Shown piece after piece: positions 43,001 to 52,591 of a stretch of DNA of 64,000 nt. Numbering within the stretch: position 1 is the stretch's first letter; each line of letters begins with the position of its first letter. The stretch is from Effrenium voratum (taxonomy: Eukaryota; Sar; Dinophyceae; Suessiales; Symbiodiniaceae). Where the stretch lies: NCBI GenBank assembly GCA_963377175.1, contig CAUJNA010002135.1, positions 598,480 through 662,479 of the forward strand, in the 5' to 3' direction. The translations under genes and the position numbers were made by a program. A model generated the notes under the pieces. That model made no database searches. It saw only the letters and a program-made list of their open reading frames with translations, and was not told the DNA's origin.

Positions 43001-44893
43001 GCACCGTTCAGAAACCCATGGGAATGAGTCGATTCCCCGAGGTAACTACAAATGGTATGGTTTCAACCATGGTTTCTTAGGTGCGAAATGGATTTCGCAA
43101 CCATCCACAGTAGGGAATCGCTGGGCTGGCAGGCGGCAAGTAAATCCTTAGCGGTTCTCTACCGGCACCTGTCCTCAACTTCCAATGGTCCCGAAAACCC
43201 CCTTCAATGGAGTGACGGGTCCTCTGATGCTTTGGGTAATGACAAATCAGATCCAACCTTCCGAATCTGGATCGGCCCGAATCAATGAAAAGGGAAAGCC
43301 CATCCATTCGGAAAGGCACTTTCAACCCTCCACCGGTCCACTGAAGCTGACATGGGAGGCTACTACTGCCACTACTAGTACTACTTCTCCTACTCCTACT
43401 CCTGGTCCTGGTCCTATTCCTAGTCCTAGTCCTATAGTCCTACTACTACTACCACCACCACCACCACCACCACTACTACTACTACCAGTTGTTCTTTTCC
43501 TGAATTAGTTTGCTTTTGATTCCTCAGTCAGCTCCCCCTCAATGGTTGAGATTGTCTTCCTGCGTCGAGGCAAGCCCCTTTCGGTCGAACACGGTAAGGT
43601 GGCTTTGAAGGGAGCGGTTCCCACCGGTTGCTGGGTCCTCCAACGGGAAGCCCCCGCCCCCCCAGCATCAGATATTCGGTCCCTCCATAGGCTTGCTGGT
43701 GCGAGCAGGGAAGGTAAGGGAACCCAGGGGTCCGCTTAAAGGAAAGCACCAGTTGGATGGTGGGGTCATTCAGGGTCAGATATTCGAATCTCCGACCTGC
43801 AGCTGATTCGCAAGTGAATTCTTCCTAAGCTGCCACAAAAATATATGGCAAGCTGAGTTGGCTGTGGGCCAACAAATAGGGACCTCGATAGCAAAGTTGC
43901 TGCTTTTTCAAGTCACTGTTGCTGGTTTTGGGGATAACGTGCATGGAAAAAAGCGATCGCAACTGGCGATCCAGGGAAACCCCCAAATGATGGTGTTTTT
44001 GGGGACCCACACCTGATTGGCTTAAGAAAGATACCCTTCATCAGACATCCAGCGAGCTCCTTGTCTCCTCTTGGTGCGCGGGGATGTCCCTTTCAAATCG
44101 ACTGCCAAGAAAGAGAGTGCTCTTCTTCTTCCAGGGCCACTGGCTGTGGGGTTAGATACCTTTTCATTGCAGACACTGGGCAAGAAAAAGCATGGGGCAG
44201 TGGCCCTTGAAAACAACACAACATATGGCTGTGGGCCAAAACCAATGGGATCCCATTTTGGGATAGGCGCAGTCCCATTTTAGAACCTATTTTAGTGGTT
44301 GGATTGGGATGTTCACTGGGGGTAACCGGGCTTTTCACCCATGGCCATATCCCCAACAGCCCCAATGCCGCTCAGAAACCTCTTCGCGGCGGAACCCGCG
44401 AAGCGTCGCCGTGCTTGTGCTGGCAAGTCCTTTGAAAGCTTCTGGTACGTGTTGCCCTCTTCGAGTTCCTGGACTTTAGTGGTAAATAGAAAGTTGATCG
44501 TGACTTTTTGGACTTTCGATCTTCTGGACTTGATCGTCACTTTTTTGGGGTTTGACAATTTTATTTGCAAATATCAAGTTTCCAGACCTTTCGTTGGCCA
44601 GTCCACTCCTTCGGAAGTGAGTCGTTCGGAATCCCCCAAAAATAGTGGTACCTGCAATGGGACAATGCTGTTCGTGGGCTTGGGCTTGGCTGTGGGGTGC
44701 TTTGTAAAACTCCAAGTTTATTTGATGAGAAGAGGAAGTATCCCCCGGAAAGATGGCTTTCCTGTTTGTGTCGTCTTAAACAAACAAAGGGTAGAGTACC
44801 CTCATAAAAAGAACCCACACCAAAATGATGTCGATTTCGCAGGCGGCCATCGAAGATTACAAGGGCAAGCAGAGCCAGAGTGCAGCTGAGTGA
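33994..44893 (+). CDS. ISCU: Mitochondrial iron-sulfur cluster scaffold protein ISCU/IscU
   Basis: Eight recognised exons (33994-34084, 36457-36530, 36978-37034, 37849-37878, 38729-38782, 40212-40247, 42834-42935, 44843-44893) join in phase to a near-complete IscU. ISCU receives sulfur from the NFS1 desulfurase and iron, assembles a [2Fe-2S] cluster in the mitochondrial matrix and hands it on with HSCB/HSPA9-type chaperones. All signature parts are present: NNPRNVGSLDK, the first Cys with its Asp (KASCGDVIKLQ), the second Cys (KFKTFGCGSAIASSS), the chaperone site LPPVK and the third Cys (KIHCSVLAEEAIQ), ending KGKQSQSAAE and TGA. Exon 1 is an Arg-rich, acid-free presequence, so the protein should be mitochondrial. 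Donors are GC x5, GA x1, GT x1; all acceptors are AG. The start codon must lie in an upstream exon not found. Confidence 0.95.
35402..35512 (+). repeat. Family D TIR element
   Basis: CTCAGTTGTCCAAAGCC at the start, CGGTTTTCCCAGTTTGGTCC and AGTCATGGCCCAAAAGG inside, CCTTTGGGCAAGTGAG at the end. The ends are inverted repeats of about 16 bp. Family members share a second internal palindrome, AAAAGGTTAACCTTTT. Confidence 0.85.
35706..35964 (+). repeat. Tandem pair of family H elements (period about 136 bp)
   Basis: Two near-identical units start TATACTTGACTGCTATTGGG at 35706 and 35842. Each contains TTAGACTT, TTTTCCGC and CCCCGAAAAAGTTGAACTTT, and ends GGGGGG then TGACAGCAACCAAGTA. Confidence 0.88.
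36457..36530 (+). CDS. ISCU: ISCU exon 2
   Basis: Acceptor GCTTCGCAG, then GC TAC CAC: (G)YHEAVHDHFNNPRNVGSLDK and EDPP, the conserved N-terminal block of IscU. Donor GC (GCTCGAG). Confidence 0.95.
36579..36681 (+). repeat. Family A element in ISCU intron 2
   Basis: CTAGGTCCCCCAGTAGTGCC to TATCTACTGGAGGACCAAG, a short copy (103 bp) within the 447-nt intron. Confidence 0.85.
36978..37034 (+). CDS. ISCU: ISCU exon 3, first cluster-ligand Cys
   Basis: NVGSALVGKASCGDVIKLQ, 57 nt, in phase on both sides. The CGD motif holds the first Cys and the Asp needed for cluster release. Donor GC (GCGTCC). Confidence 0.95.
37079..37206 (+). repeat. Family A element in ISCU intron 3
   Basis: CTAGGTCCCCCAGCCAGGTG to AAATCTGGAGGGCCTAG, full length, 44 nt downstream of exon 3. 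Confidence 0.87.
37681..37800 (+). repeat. Family C element in ISCU intron 3
   Basis: CCTTGGTGGCTAAGCCGGCC, ATCCGGTTCCTTAGCC, TAGTGTTTAGCGGTAGTTTC to GCGGGGCATCGGAAATC. It ends about 48 nt before exon 4. A family D tail (GGTCCTTTGGGCGAGTGAG, 37526-37544) lies upstream. Confidence 0.82.
37849..37878 (+). CDS. ISCU: ISCU exon 4 (30-nt micro-exon)
   Basis: VKVGKDGVIQ between acceptor CTTGGCAG and a GA donor (GACTCGGGG). It supplies the short beta-strand/turn expected between VIKLQ and DAKFKTFGCG. Confidence 0.88.
37984..38096 (+). repeat. Family B element in ISCU intron 4
   Basis: AACTTTGCCAAGGGATGTTA, GGACTTTAACTTTTGGCC to TTATTCACTTTTAGCAGAAG and CAACCGAG. Confidence 0.78.
38729..38782 (+). 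CDS. ISCU: ISCU exon 5, second cluster-ligand Cys
   Basis: DAKFKTFGCGSAIASSSY after acceptor GAGCGCAG. Almost identical to IscU proteins of animals and plants. Donor GC (GCCCGGGACG). Confidence 0.95.
38783..40211 (+). other. ISCU intron 5 (1.4 kb, GC-AG)
   Basis: Contains a GAGCGGAGCG-rich patch at 38800-38860, a TTTTGGGG-type G-rich run at 39506-39542 and a short (CA)n at 39790-39808. No other exon seen. Confidence 0.65.
40212..40247 (+). CDS. ISCU: ISCU exon 6 (36-nt micro-exon)
   Basis: ATEMIIGQNIDE after ATGAATCGAG, giving SSSY-ATEMIIGQNIDE, the counterpart of YATEWVKGKTVDE in other IscU proteins. Ends at the only GT donor of the gene (GTGCGACG). Confidence 0.85.
40313..40433 (+). repeat. 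Family F TIR element in ISCU intron 6
   Basis: CTGTGGTTGGACGAAACTCG at one end and CGGTTTTCGTGCACCCACAG at the other, inverted over about 31 bp with several mismatches. The centre carries the palindrome TGGTTTCAACCATGG. Confidence 0.8.
41774..41955 (+). repeat. Repeat N, inverted partner at 51.93-52.12 kb
   Basis: About 180 bp (ACGTAAATGTCAACCATGG, AGGCTCCAATTCGATGGTTT, GAGAACCCCAAACACCGAAG, CTTCCATTGAAAGCC). It recurs in reverse orientation at 51930-52116 with roughly 80-85 percent identity by eye. Confidence 0.8.
42834..42935 (+). CDS. ISCU: ISCU exon 7, LPPVK and third Cys
   Basis: A C-rich tract (about 42799-42826) and AAGTTTAG precede AAYGLRITNSDISSHLKLPP then VKIHCSVLAEEAIQ. LPPVK is the HSP70 (HscA-type) recognition site; the Cys is the third cluster ligand. 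The first five residues are about three more than usual, so the acceptor might instead lie a few bases further in. Donor GC (GCGATTCCG). Confidence 0.93.
42977..43112 (+). repeat. Family F TIR element in ISCU intron 7
   Basis: GTGGATGGACGGAATCCGTT, TTCGCACC at one end; GGTGCGAAATGGATTTCGCA, ACCATCCACAG at the other; GGTTTCAACCATGG in the middle. Confidence 0.83.
43364..43495. repeat. Compound triplet/hexamer repeat (ACT, CCTACT, CCA)
   Basis: CTACTACTGCC, CCTACTCCTACTCCTGGTCC, then (CCA)n and (CTA)n. Any open frame here is low complexity. Confidence 0.93.
44221..44350 (+). repeat. Family E TIR element in ISCU intron 7
   Basis: ACATATGGCTGTGGGCCAAA, GGGATCCCATTTTGGGATAG inside, and CTTTTCACCCATGGCCATAT at the end. 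The ends are inverted over about 18 bp. Confidence 0.83.
44843..44893 (+). CDS. ISCU: ISCU exon 8 (last)
   Basis: Acceptor GATTTCGCAG, then AAIEDYKGKQSQSAAE and TGA at 44891-44893, the usual helical C-terminus of IscU. Confidence 0.93.
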   Translation, partial: AAIEDYKGKQSQSAAE

Positions 44894-45142
44894 GCTCGTA
44901 AGCCTCGGTCACGGGTCCTCCAAAAGGACTAGCAATGAGTTTTCGAGCCTTCTGGAGGCCCACCCAATGGGACTGAAATCTGAGACTGGTGGAATTTCCG
45001 CTGTGGGGAAAGTTCCCTTTTCCCCCCACTTGCTCGGGATTTTGATTCTCGGGCTCTGTACAGAGACCCTTTGGCAACAGACCGCCATGCAAAATCGGCG
45101 CTGCGGCAGGCCGGTTTCCCTATGCGAAAGCGACCTGCAAGA

Positions 45143-45268
45143 CTCGGTCCCCCAGCTGGGTGCCCTTTTGCCAACTTTTTTTGGGGAGGCTACTAAAATA
45201 GACAAAAAACGAAAAGAAAAACAAACTGGTAGCAACTTATTCTAACCTCTGAAATCTGGAGGACCTAG
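45143..45268 (+). repeat. Family A element downstream of ISCU
   Basis: CTCGGTCCCCCAGCTGGGTG to TGAAATCTGGAGGACCTAG, 126 bp. Confidence 0.83.
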
Positions 45269-45369
45269 ACAAGTTGATCAACCCCCCCATGTTCCTTTTT
45301 AAGGATCCCCGATTTTGCGATTAGCCAAATCCTGCAAATGTGTTCCGGGGGTGGTGTATCGCACGGCAG

Positions 45370-45457
45370 GGTTTCATCCGAGTGGTTCAAAGTCAAGTTG
45401 AACAGCCAGGAGGCGAAGAGTTACCCCGCGGCGGCGCGGGACCTTGGACACGACCAG
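45370..45457 (+). CDS. Possible exon, unrecognised
   Basis: Acceptor CACGGCAG, then VSSEWFKVKLNSQEAKSYPA and AARDLGHDQ, ending at a GT donor (GTACAAG). Charge pattern and GC-rich codons fit a real exon. It would start a new gene about 480 bp after the ISCU stop. No family recognised. Confidence 0.42.
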
Positions 45458-46188
45458 GTACAAGAAATCGCAGTTTTTGGGGTCGGCTCGGTCCCCTTTC
45501 AGATGGGTTTAAACGGAAAGCAAGAGGAACCAATTCGTGGGGTGGTTTTTTTGACATGCCCAGATAGGTGTTTCTTCGACGTGTTGTTGTTTCCGTCACT
45601 TGTGGGGGTTCTGGGCGGGTTGGACCAGTCACCATGCCTGTCACCAGGCATCGCCTTCCGTTGGTTGGACAAGGAAGGGCTCAAGCGGGGATACCTAATG
45701 GACAACATCCACCTGGGATGGATGAAACACGGTTTGACAACAGGTTGAGAAAGCACCCAATCCCAGAGGCTCATGAACCCTCCCCCAAAGTCTGGCCTTT
45801 TGAAGGATTTTGGGAAGGCTATGGCCCTCAAGTCGGGAGCCTTTGGGAAGCAGCAGACTGGTTCCGATCGATTCCCATGTCATGGATAAAAGTAACCATC
45901 CACAGCAGTCGTTTCGACTGGAACGTTGGGGTGGAAATCGCAACATGGAGGCTTGCCTGTTTGATTTTTTTGGGGTGGGGGGGTGGGGGTACCTTTTTTT
46001 TTATTGAGTTTATATAATTGGAAACCAACAGGAACACCATAAAATGGCGGGTCTGTGGAAAAACCAACAAGCCCCCCCACCCTCATCATTTTTTTGTTCC
46101 CGCCCCGGTGTTGAATTCTTTGGTTTTTTGGGTCCTCGAGCCTCACATTTTGTTGGGACGCTAACTCGGTCCTCGTCTCGTTGCCGAG

Positions 46189-46302
46189 GCCATCTCGGTT
46201 CGCGCCAACTACGCCATGCGCCAGATGCCGGCGATCTTGGACCACGCCTGCTGCCCAGAGCGCGGAGCGCGTGCGGTTGCTCGGTGGCTACCTGAGGTTC
46301 AC
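46189..46302 (+). CDS. Possible exon, unrecognised
   Basis: After TCGTTGCCGAG the sequence reads AISVRANYAMRQMPAILDHA then CCPERGARAVARWLPEVH and TAG. Pyrimidine-rich DNA precedes the acceptor. Another frame is also open in this GC-rich patch, so the frame is not certain. Confidence 0.33.
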
Positions 46303-47236
46303 TAGGCCGCAGATGGCTTTTTGTTTCATGAGGCGAACACATAAAAGTGGAGCTTTTTAAGTGTCTTTTTGGCAAAATTCACATTTGACATGGACCCCCG
46401 AAAAGGGGTCCCCCAAAAAGAGATTCCTCTAAAGATGTTCGGGTTTTGGGTTCCATGTTTAGCTGGGGAGTAAATGCAGTTGTAACAGCAGAGCCAAAGT
46501 CCCAACCATCAAGACATGGCCGGCCTTTCAATTCTGTTAGTACCAGGTTTTGATTGTGACTCACCTCCCACAAGTGCAGATGCACGCGTGACAGTCTCAA
46601 CCGTCCCAACCCAATCCTCATGCGGGCCGGATTGAAACCACCACTGATACGGGTCCATAGAACCGCCGTTGACCTGAGGAGTGTCATCGTCTAAATCCGG
46701 CCAACCGTTCTTTGGGTTGAGCCCTAGGGATGCATACTTGACCCCAGCAACTTTAAACTTGAGAGTACGTAGAATGCACGGCGGATTGATGCCCAGAAAG
46801 ACGTGACTCATCTCTTTACTTCTTGGGCAGAAGGTTTCCGGCCGTACCAAAATGTGGATCAATATTTGGAGGGAGGTCTAAGACCAACGCAGCTGGTCCT
46901 CTGCTTCCGGAAGCAAAGATTCCCCCGCGTTGCCACGGAACCTGGCCGGGGGTTCTTGGAGGTCAAGTTTCTGCTAGAAGGACCTTGGTAGGTTCCAGGC
47001 TTGGGCAAATTCTCAGGAAGTTGCATTCCCTCAAACTTCCAACGCACCTTCCTTGAGATGCAGCCGCAACTTCGACCGTGGAGAAGCCAACAAGCAAAGA
47101 TTCGGTTGAAAAGTCAAAGTTGCATGTGCAACGACCTGGTAGAACACTGGACCCTCACCCCACCCACAACCTCACTCCACCCCACCCACCCGCACCCCAC
47201 CCCCTCCTTCCTCTCCCCGTTTTCACAAAACCGGAG

Positions 47237-47260
47237 GCGGCGAAGAACCACGTGCTCGAG
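47237..47260 (+). CDS. Possible micro-exon, unrecognised
   Basis: A long C/T-rich tract (47154-47226) and ACCGGAG precede AAKNHVLE, which is followed by a GT donor (GTAGGGGG). Supported only by the splice signals. Confidence 0.22.
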
Positions 47261-47423
47261 GTAGGGGGTCGCTGGGAGTCACTGGGAGTCCGCGGTGGCT
47301 TGTGCATGTTCACTTTCTTTCCCAGGTGTCACGGACGGCTTTGTAGGTCAAACACACCACAACAAAGGCGAAAAGGTGAGAGGGAGGTGTGCAAAGCGAA
47401 GATACTTCACTGTCAGCATTGAA

Positions 47424-47735
47424 GCTAAAGTTGGTTGTTGGCATTTCTTGAAATGTCTGGTCTTCGGCATTTCAGTTAAAGTTTGTTGTTGGCATTTCTT
47501 GAATTTCTGGTATTCGGCATTTAAGTGAAAGTTGGTTGTTGGCATGTCTTGAAATGTCAGGTCTTCGGATGTCTTCGGCATTTAAGTTAAAGTTGGTTGT
47601 TGGCATTTCCTGAAATTTCAGGTCTTCGGCATTTAAGTTAAAGTTGGTTGTTGGCGTTTCCTAAAATTGTCTGGTCTTCGACATCTAAGTTAAAGTTGGT
47701 TGTTGGCATTTCCTAAAATTGTCTGGTCTTTGATG
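47424..47735. repeat. Minisatellite 1, unit about 51 bp, about 6 copies
   Basis: Unit: TTAAAGTTGGTTGTTGGCAT, TTCTTGAAATGTCTGG, TCTTCGGCATTTAAG. Copies differ by substitutions and one has a 12-bp partial duplication (GTCTTCGGAT, 47553-47580). Confidence 0.93.
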
Positions 47736-47913
47736 GTTCCCCGGTCCTTTCAGTGGGGGGCCTACAAAGGACCAACTGATGGCAAAGAATTCGACGCCTC
47801 GAGGTGAGAGAGATGCTGCAGGCCCCGCCGGTTTGAGAGCGAGCGACATCCACGTCAACCGCGCGAGAGCGCGGTGGCGAGACTTTGGTCTCTTTGGTCA
47901 TTGGTGAAATCCA

Positions 47914-48213
47914 TTTTACGTGTTTCAGGCGAATTATTGGAAAGGTCCGAAAGGTGAATTGGTTTGATTTACGTGTTTCAGGCGAATCTTTGGAAAGGTC
48001 CAAAAGGTGAATTGGTTTGATTTACATGTTTCAGGCAAATCTTTGGAAAGGTCCAAAACGTGAATTGGTTTGATTTACGTGTTTCAGGCGAATCTTTGGA
48101 GGTCCCAAAAGGTGAATTGGTTTGATTTACGTGTTCCAGACGAATCTTTGGAAAGGTCCAAAAGGTGAATTGGTTTGATTTACGTGTTTCAGGCGAATCT
48201 TTGGAGGTCCCAA
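47914..48213. repeat. Minisatellite 2, unit about 53 bp, about 6 copies
   Basis: Unit: TTTACGTGTTTCAGGCGAAT, CTTTGGAAAGGTCCAAAAGG, TGAATTGGTTTGA. Two copies share the shortened GGAGGTCCCAA form. Unrelated to minisatellite 1 although only about 180 bp away. Confidence 0.95.
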
Positions 48214-48616
48214 CAAAGCTGAGCACTTTGGACACACAGACCCTAGATGTAGGTGAGGTAGGTGGTGTTGGTCACGTACCACAAGCCAATCCAATCGCCC
48301 GCTGACGGGTGAAGCTTTTGAAAAAGCCCAAAGGGGGCCATTGAGCACCAGACCCCAAAGTTGGCCCGTTGAACCAACAGTGAACCGGGTTAGGCACACC
48401 TCCCGATGCGGATTTCGTGATGGTCTGTTTTTCTCTCGGTAGGGACTGTGGGAATGAATTCAAGGGGCCCCTTAAAGCAAAAAGGGATGGTGTCCAAGAA
48501 AAAGGGATGGTTTCTGAGCCTCATTCTCATTCTTTGCCTACTGCATCAGCAAGAGTTGGAATCTCCAAAGTGGCTAGGACATGAATCCAGCAGATCGCTT
48601 CAGCCCGGCTTCTCTC

Positions 48617-48745
48617 CTAGGTCCCCCGGTCGTGCCCTTTGATTTTTTTTTATTTTTTTTCAGGAGAGGGGTTCCCCTACCAAAATAGACAAACAAGAAA
48701 CATGTTGGTACCCTTATTCTATCCTTTCAAATCTGGAGGACCTAA
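48617..48745 (+). repeat. Family A TIR element, full length
   Basis: CTAGGTCCCCCGGTCGTGCC to AAATCTGGAGGACCTAA, with a poly-T insertion near the start. Confidence 0.85.
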
Positions 48746-48749
48746 TCTC

Positions 48750-50113
48750 TCATTTAATCATTTGCCGCGACGTCCACCAAAAACACGAAACGGGGAGTGT
48801 ATGAAGGCCTCGAGAGGCATGCTCAGTTTGAAGCCAAAGAGGGTCCCTTTTTATCCGTTTCTCTCTTGGGATGGCTCCTTTTATTCCCCTTTGAAAAAAA
48901 ACAAAAACATCACAACACATTGCTCCCTTATTCCCGCTCTTTGCAAGACTTCAGCTGCTTGGGAAAAGACATCGCCATGGCCGTTAGGAAAGCCGCAGAG
49001 CTTGCCTCCTTGTATTTTTTTTCCGAGTGGTCATCATTATCTTTGATTGTTTCGTGTCAGCACACAAGTTGACATTGGCTTTTTTTTTACCGGGTCACTG
49101 GGCTGGGGGATCGCTCCACAAAACAGTACCCACATGTTTGTCTCCAAACCAGTCGAATTGCTCCAAAACGCAGTATGCTGAGCGACACCAAATCTCTGGA
49201 CCAAGGGATCCTCGGTTAGCAACTATCTATGCGTGCAGTGGACACCTGGTGTGGAGGTGCATTCACAGTATATCCTGCAACTTGGATGCTCCATTGTTTT
49301 TTGAGTGCCGTTGGATGCTCGTTTTGAGCGGTTTCGCCTGCGGCTCCACTCCCTTGGTTCCATGACTTATTGGTGTGTGTTGAAAATAGAGGATTCCAGG
49401 CGCACCTTCCCCATGCTTCCCAGGCGTCCTTCTTTCCAGAAAACCTCGGGAAACGCAGGGAAATCGGCGGTTTTCCGAAAAGAACGATGGTTGAAAAGAC
49501 TGCGGAATCAACCCGAAGGATCCCCCCCCAAGCCAAGGACCCCATCTTTGGATTCCCTCCGTCCCACCAGCATGACACCTGAGAACTTGGTCCCTTGAGA
49601 GAATTGATCTTCCAGGCACTTTGTGACAGATGCCACGGTGGATGCACCCTATAGAAACCCTTTGATTTCATAAATTTGTGGTGTATTTTTGGTTTACTCG
49701 GAATATGTTTGGCATCCGCATGTTAGCGGGATGGAAAGTACGGAGAACTCCACGTGGGTCTATCTCGTGCTTCTCCTTCTAAAGGCCTCAATATGTGCGT
49801 TTCAGATGTTTTTTGTTTTTTTTCTCTGCTGGCTTCAACGAAACCCTATCACCAGTACTGGAAATATGTTCTCTTGTTTGTTTCTTGTTTCGTTTTTGTT
49901 TTTGTTTTTTTTCTTCAAGCTTCAAATATATTCTAGCACCAGTACTTTTTGTTTCTTCAAGCTTCAATTGGAATCTATCACCAGTACTGGAAATAGGTTA
50001 TATTTTTCCAGATGAAAACGCGCGAATGGAGCAAGGCCCCAAAAGGGTACCCTCAAAGAAGAGACATTGGGGGGCCCACATGTCGAACCCGCGACTTCGA
50101 TGCAAATTCGGAG
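48750..50113. other. No gene recognised between repeats and the ankyrin exons
   Basis: T-rich stretches near 49800-49920 include three copies of ATCACCAGTACTGGAAAT-like text (49848, 49930, 49977). Open frames at 49263-49671 show no motif. Confidence 0.4.
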
Positions 50114-50158
50114 GTGAAGGGTGCAGACCCCAACTACATCCACGCAAGGGGTGCCCAG
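50114..50158 (+). CDS. Possible ankyrin-repeat exon
   Basis: After ATTCGGAG the sequence reads VKGADPNYIHARGAQ. GADPN followed by a short loop and A-R-G-A is the hairpin of an ankyrin repeat (consensus GADVN...G.T). The exon end is uncertain. Other pieces that look like the same protein are at 53909 and 55362. Confidence 0.4.
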
Positions 50159-51724
50159 AGGGGATGGATGTGAGGCCTAGGGTGTTCTAGGAGTACCTTC
50201 CATGTCCATTCTTTCCAGGTATCCTTCTTTTTAGAAATTGTTTAGAAGCCCAGGGAAAACGGCGATCGGTTTTTGACAAGAACAATGGCTGAACAAAATG
50301 GGGAATCAACCCCTAGAGTATTCTGGCATCTGGTTTGTCTTGTTTGTTTACCACAAAGGGTCACGAGGTACAATAGATGTTTACAATTTCTAGGATCTGG
50401 CTTGGAAGTAAAGCTGGGCTCGGCTAGTTCGGGCTGCTGATTTTTGCAGGATCTTGTTTGGATGAGTTTTCCTGTTGAGGTTTGCTAAGTTATCGTTTGA
50501 AATCACTATGTATGTTTTGTTTTGTTTCTTTTCGGTTTACTCAGCATGTAACAGTATGCACCGTTCGATTTGTTCTTCACGTTACGGCTCTCCAAGTATG
50601 GACCGCTGGGAGTTCTGTTTTGTGAGGGGAAGAGCTGAGCTAACTCGATCTTGCTTGGGATCAATGTCAGAAACTTGGGCTAGCTCTACTTCAGTGGAAC
50701 CACGGGAATGAAGCTTGCTTGTAGTGGTTTAAGATGTTTAAGCATGGTCCCTTCTCCTTTGGATGTTGTGATGACGGATCGCACATGATCAGGGGGTATC
50801 GTTGTTTTCGTGCTTTATCTTTTTTAATACCACGCATATAAGGAGCAGCAGGCAAACAAAGGGTTGAGGCTTCCATGCACTCGCCAGTTCTGAGCGGCTT
50901 GCTAAGCAGAGCAACTTGGTGTGGGACAGGTTTGTTGAAAGCCATTTCGAATGAGGTCTCTTTAGATCCGGTCTCTGGGTGAAGATGTCTTTTGTTTCTC
51001 CATTCCCCATGAGCGGCCAAAGTCAATAAGTGGCGCGACACAGCCGGCACCCGTGGGATGTTTTCAAGCTGGAGCTGGTATCTTCCTTGTTTGTGGCCTT
51101 TGAAGGGAAGCCACAAGGAACAACTTCATGGCATTTTGCGGGGTGTGACCTTAAAACGGACAGACTCAAGCCCTCATTTTCCCTTCTGAAGGTGAGGTCG
51201 CCTTTTGGGCAGCACCCTTGCCATGGGCATGGTTTTGCATCTTGCGGTTGAAGTTTGGCGGCTTTCCAACCAGTACTCAAGCGGGTGTGTCTTTTTGTTT
51301 AATTCTGGATTTCTCATAGTGGTTTTGTTTTCCTAGTGGCATTCCTTTGAAACCAGAAACAGGGGACCCCTCAGCAAAAAGAACACCCAAATTGGGTTTC
51401 ATCCGTCCCAACTATCCCAAGTGCACGGATCTCGTGGATTTGGGCTACAAGAGGGGACGCCCTGGCAGTACTTGGCGGATTCCTCGCAAGGAGGGCACTC
51501 GGAAGTTGAGTGCTGTCCACTTGGGACAAACAAAGTTGCTCTCATACCAAGGGGCATATCAAGACCGGGATGGCATTCGGGGGTCTGGAACCTGCTGGAA
51601 TGTTTGCTGATTTTCCTGCACTCAACAAGATCTGGCTTCAGAGACCCGAAAGCGGTGCCCAAGCAAGTTGCCAGGGGTAGCCTCCAATCCGCATGGAAAT
51701 ACTGACTCGGTTCCAGACCGATGC

Positions 51725-51842
51725 GGATGGTTGCGAAATCCATTTCGCACCACTTGGAAACCACGTGAACGTTGGCATTTCCCGGGGAAATTGACTCCAA
51801 AACCAGGGTCTCTGAGGTGCGAAATGGATTTCGCCACCATCC
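51725..51842 (+). repeat. Family F TIR element, type copy
   Basis: The ends 51725-51751 (GGATGGTTGCGAAATCCATT...) and 51816-51842 are inverted repeats over 27 bp with one mismatch. Each arm also contains a smaller palindrome, GCGAAATCCATTTCGC. Total 118 bp. Confidence 0.9.
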
Positions 51843-51929
51843 ATGGGTTCTGCACCCCATGGCCATTTGGCTATGGGTCAAAAATAGGGTAACCCCGGTA
51901 ACCCCCAAATGGAACCCTAGTAATTAGAG

Positions 51930-52116
51930 GCTTTTGGGGCTTTCAATGGAAGACTCGATTCCTCCATTGGTTACCCCGCTTCGGTGTTTGGGGTTCTCAA
52001 AACTGGGGTGTTTGAGGGCCCAAAAAACCATCGAATTGGAGCCTCTGGGTACTGTAGATGGTTGCGAAATCCATTTCGCCCCACCTAAGAAACCATGGTT
52101 GACATTTACGTCGGGG
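51930..52116 (-). repeat. Repeat N, reverse copy of 41.77-41.96 kb
   Basis: On the minus strand it reads as the 41.8-kb copy: ACGTAAATGTCAACCATGG to CTTCCATTGAAAGCCCC. It includes a GGTTGCGAAATCCATTTCGC arm of family F, so repeat N may be a longer member of that family. Confidence 0.8.
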
Positions 52117-52591
52117 AAGCAAATGGAGGAATACCTAAATGGAACCCCAAGTGGACACATGGCCCGCCCATCAGTGCTCCATGCCGAGGTTCGGACGGAC
52201 TCGTGGGCCATCTCCGACACGAGGCGAGCTGAGGTCGCGGAGCCAAGGTCGTCCCGGACTGAGCCCCAGAGGTACCTGGAGGTACCTCGAGTTTTGTTTC
52301 TGACCCAAGATCATGGGGCCGTTGACCCGTTGACCCATTTCTAAAGGGTCATGGAGCCTCCAGGTACCTGTTTTTACCCAACAACTTGCTCCGGAAACCC
52401 GGGTTTTGGATGATTCTCCTGTTAATACCCACAAAGAATGGTTTCAACCATGGGTGCAGGATTTCGTCCATCCACAGTAGGTACCAGTTTACCAACAATT
52501 TGCTCCATTTGGAGGGTTTGTCTGTAGGTATATCTCATGGATTTTGAGGGGTTTGTTTGTAGGTATATTGCATAGGTACCTGTTTACCAAC

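Noticed and set aside
43372..43508. Proline-rich C-terminal tail of a protein
   Set aside because: It is the frame of a compound CCTACT/CCA repeat within ISCU intron 7.
47914..48235. Regular direct repeats resembling a CRISPR array
   Set aside because: Units are contiguous near-identical copies without unique spacers of constant length, and the window is eukaryotic; it is a minisatellite.
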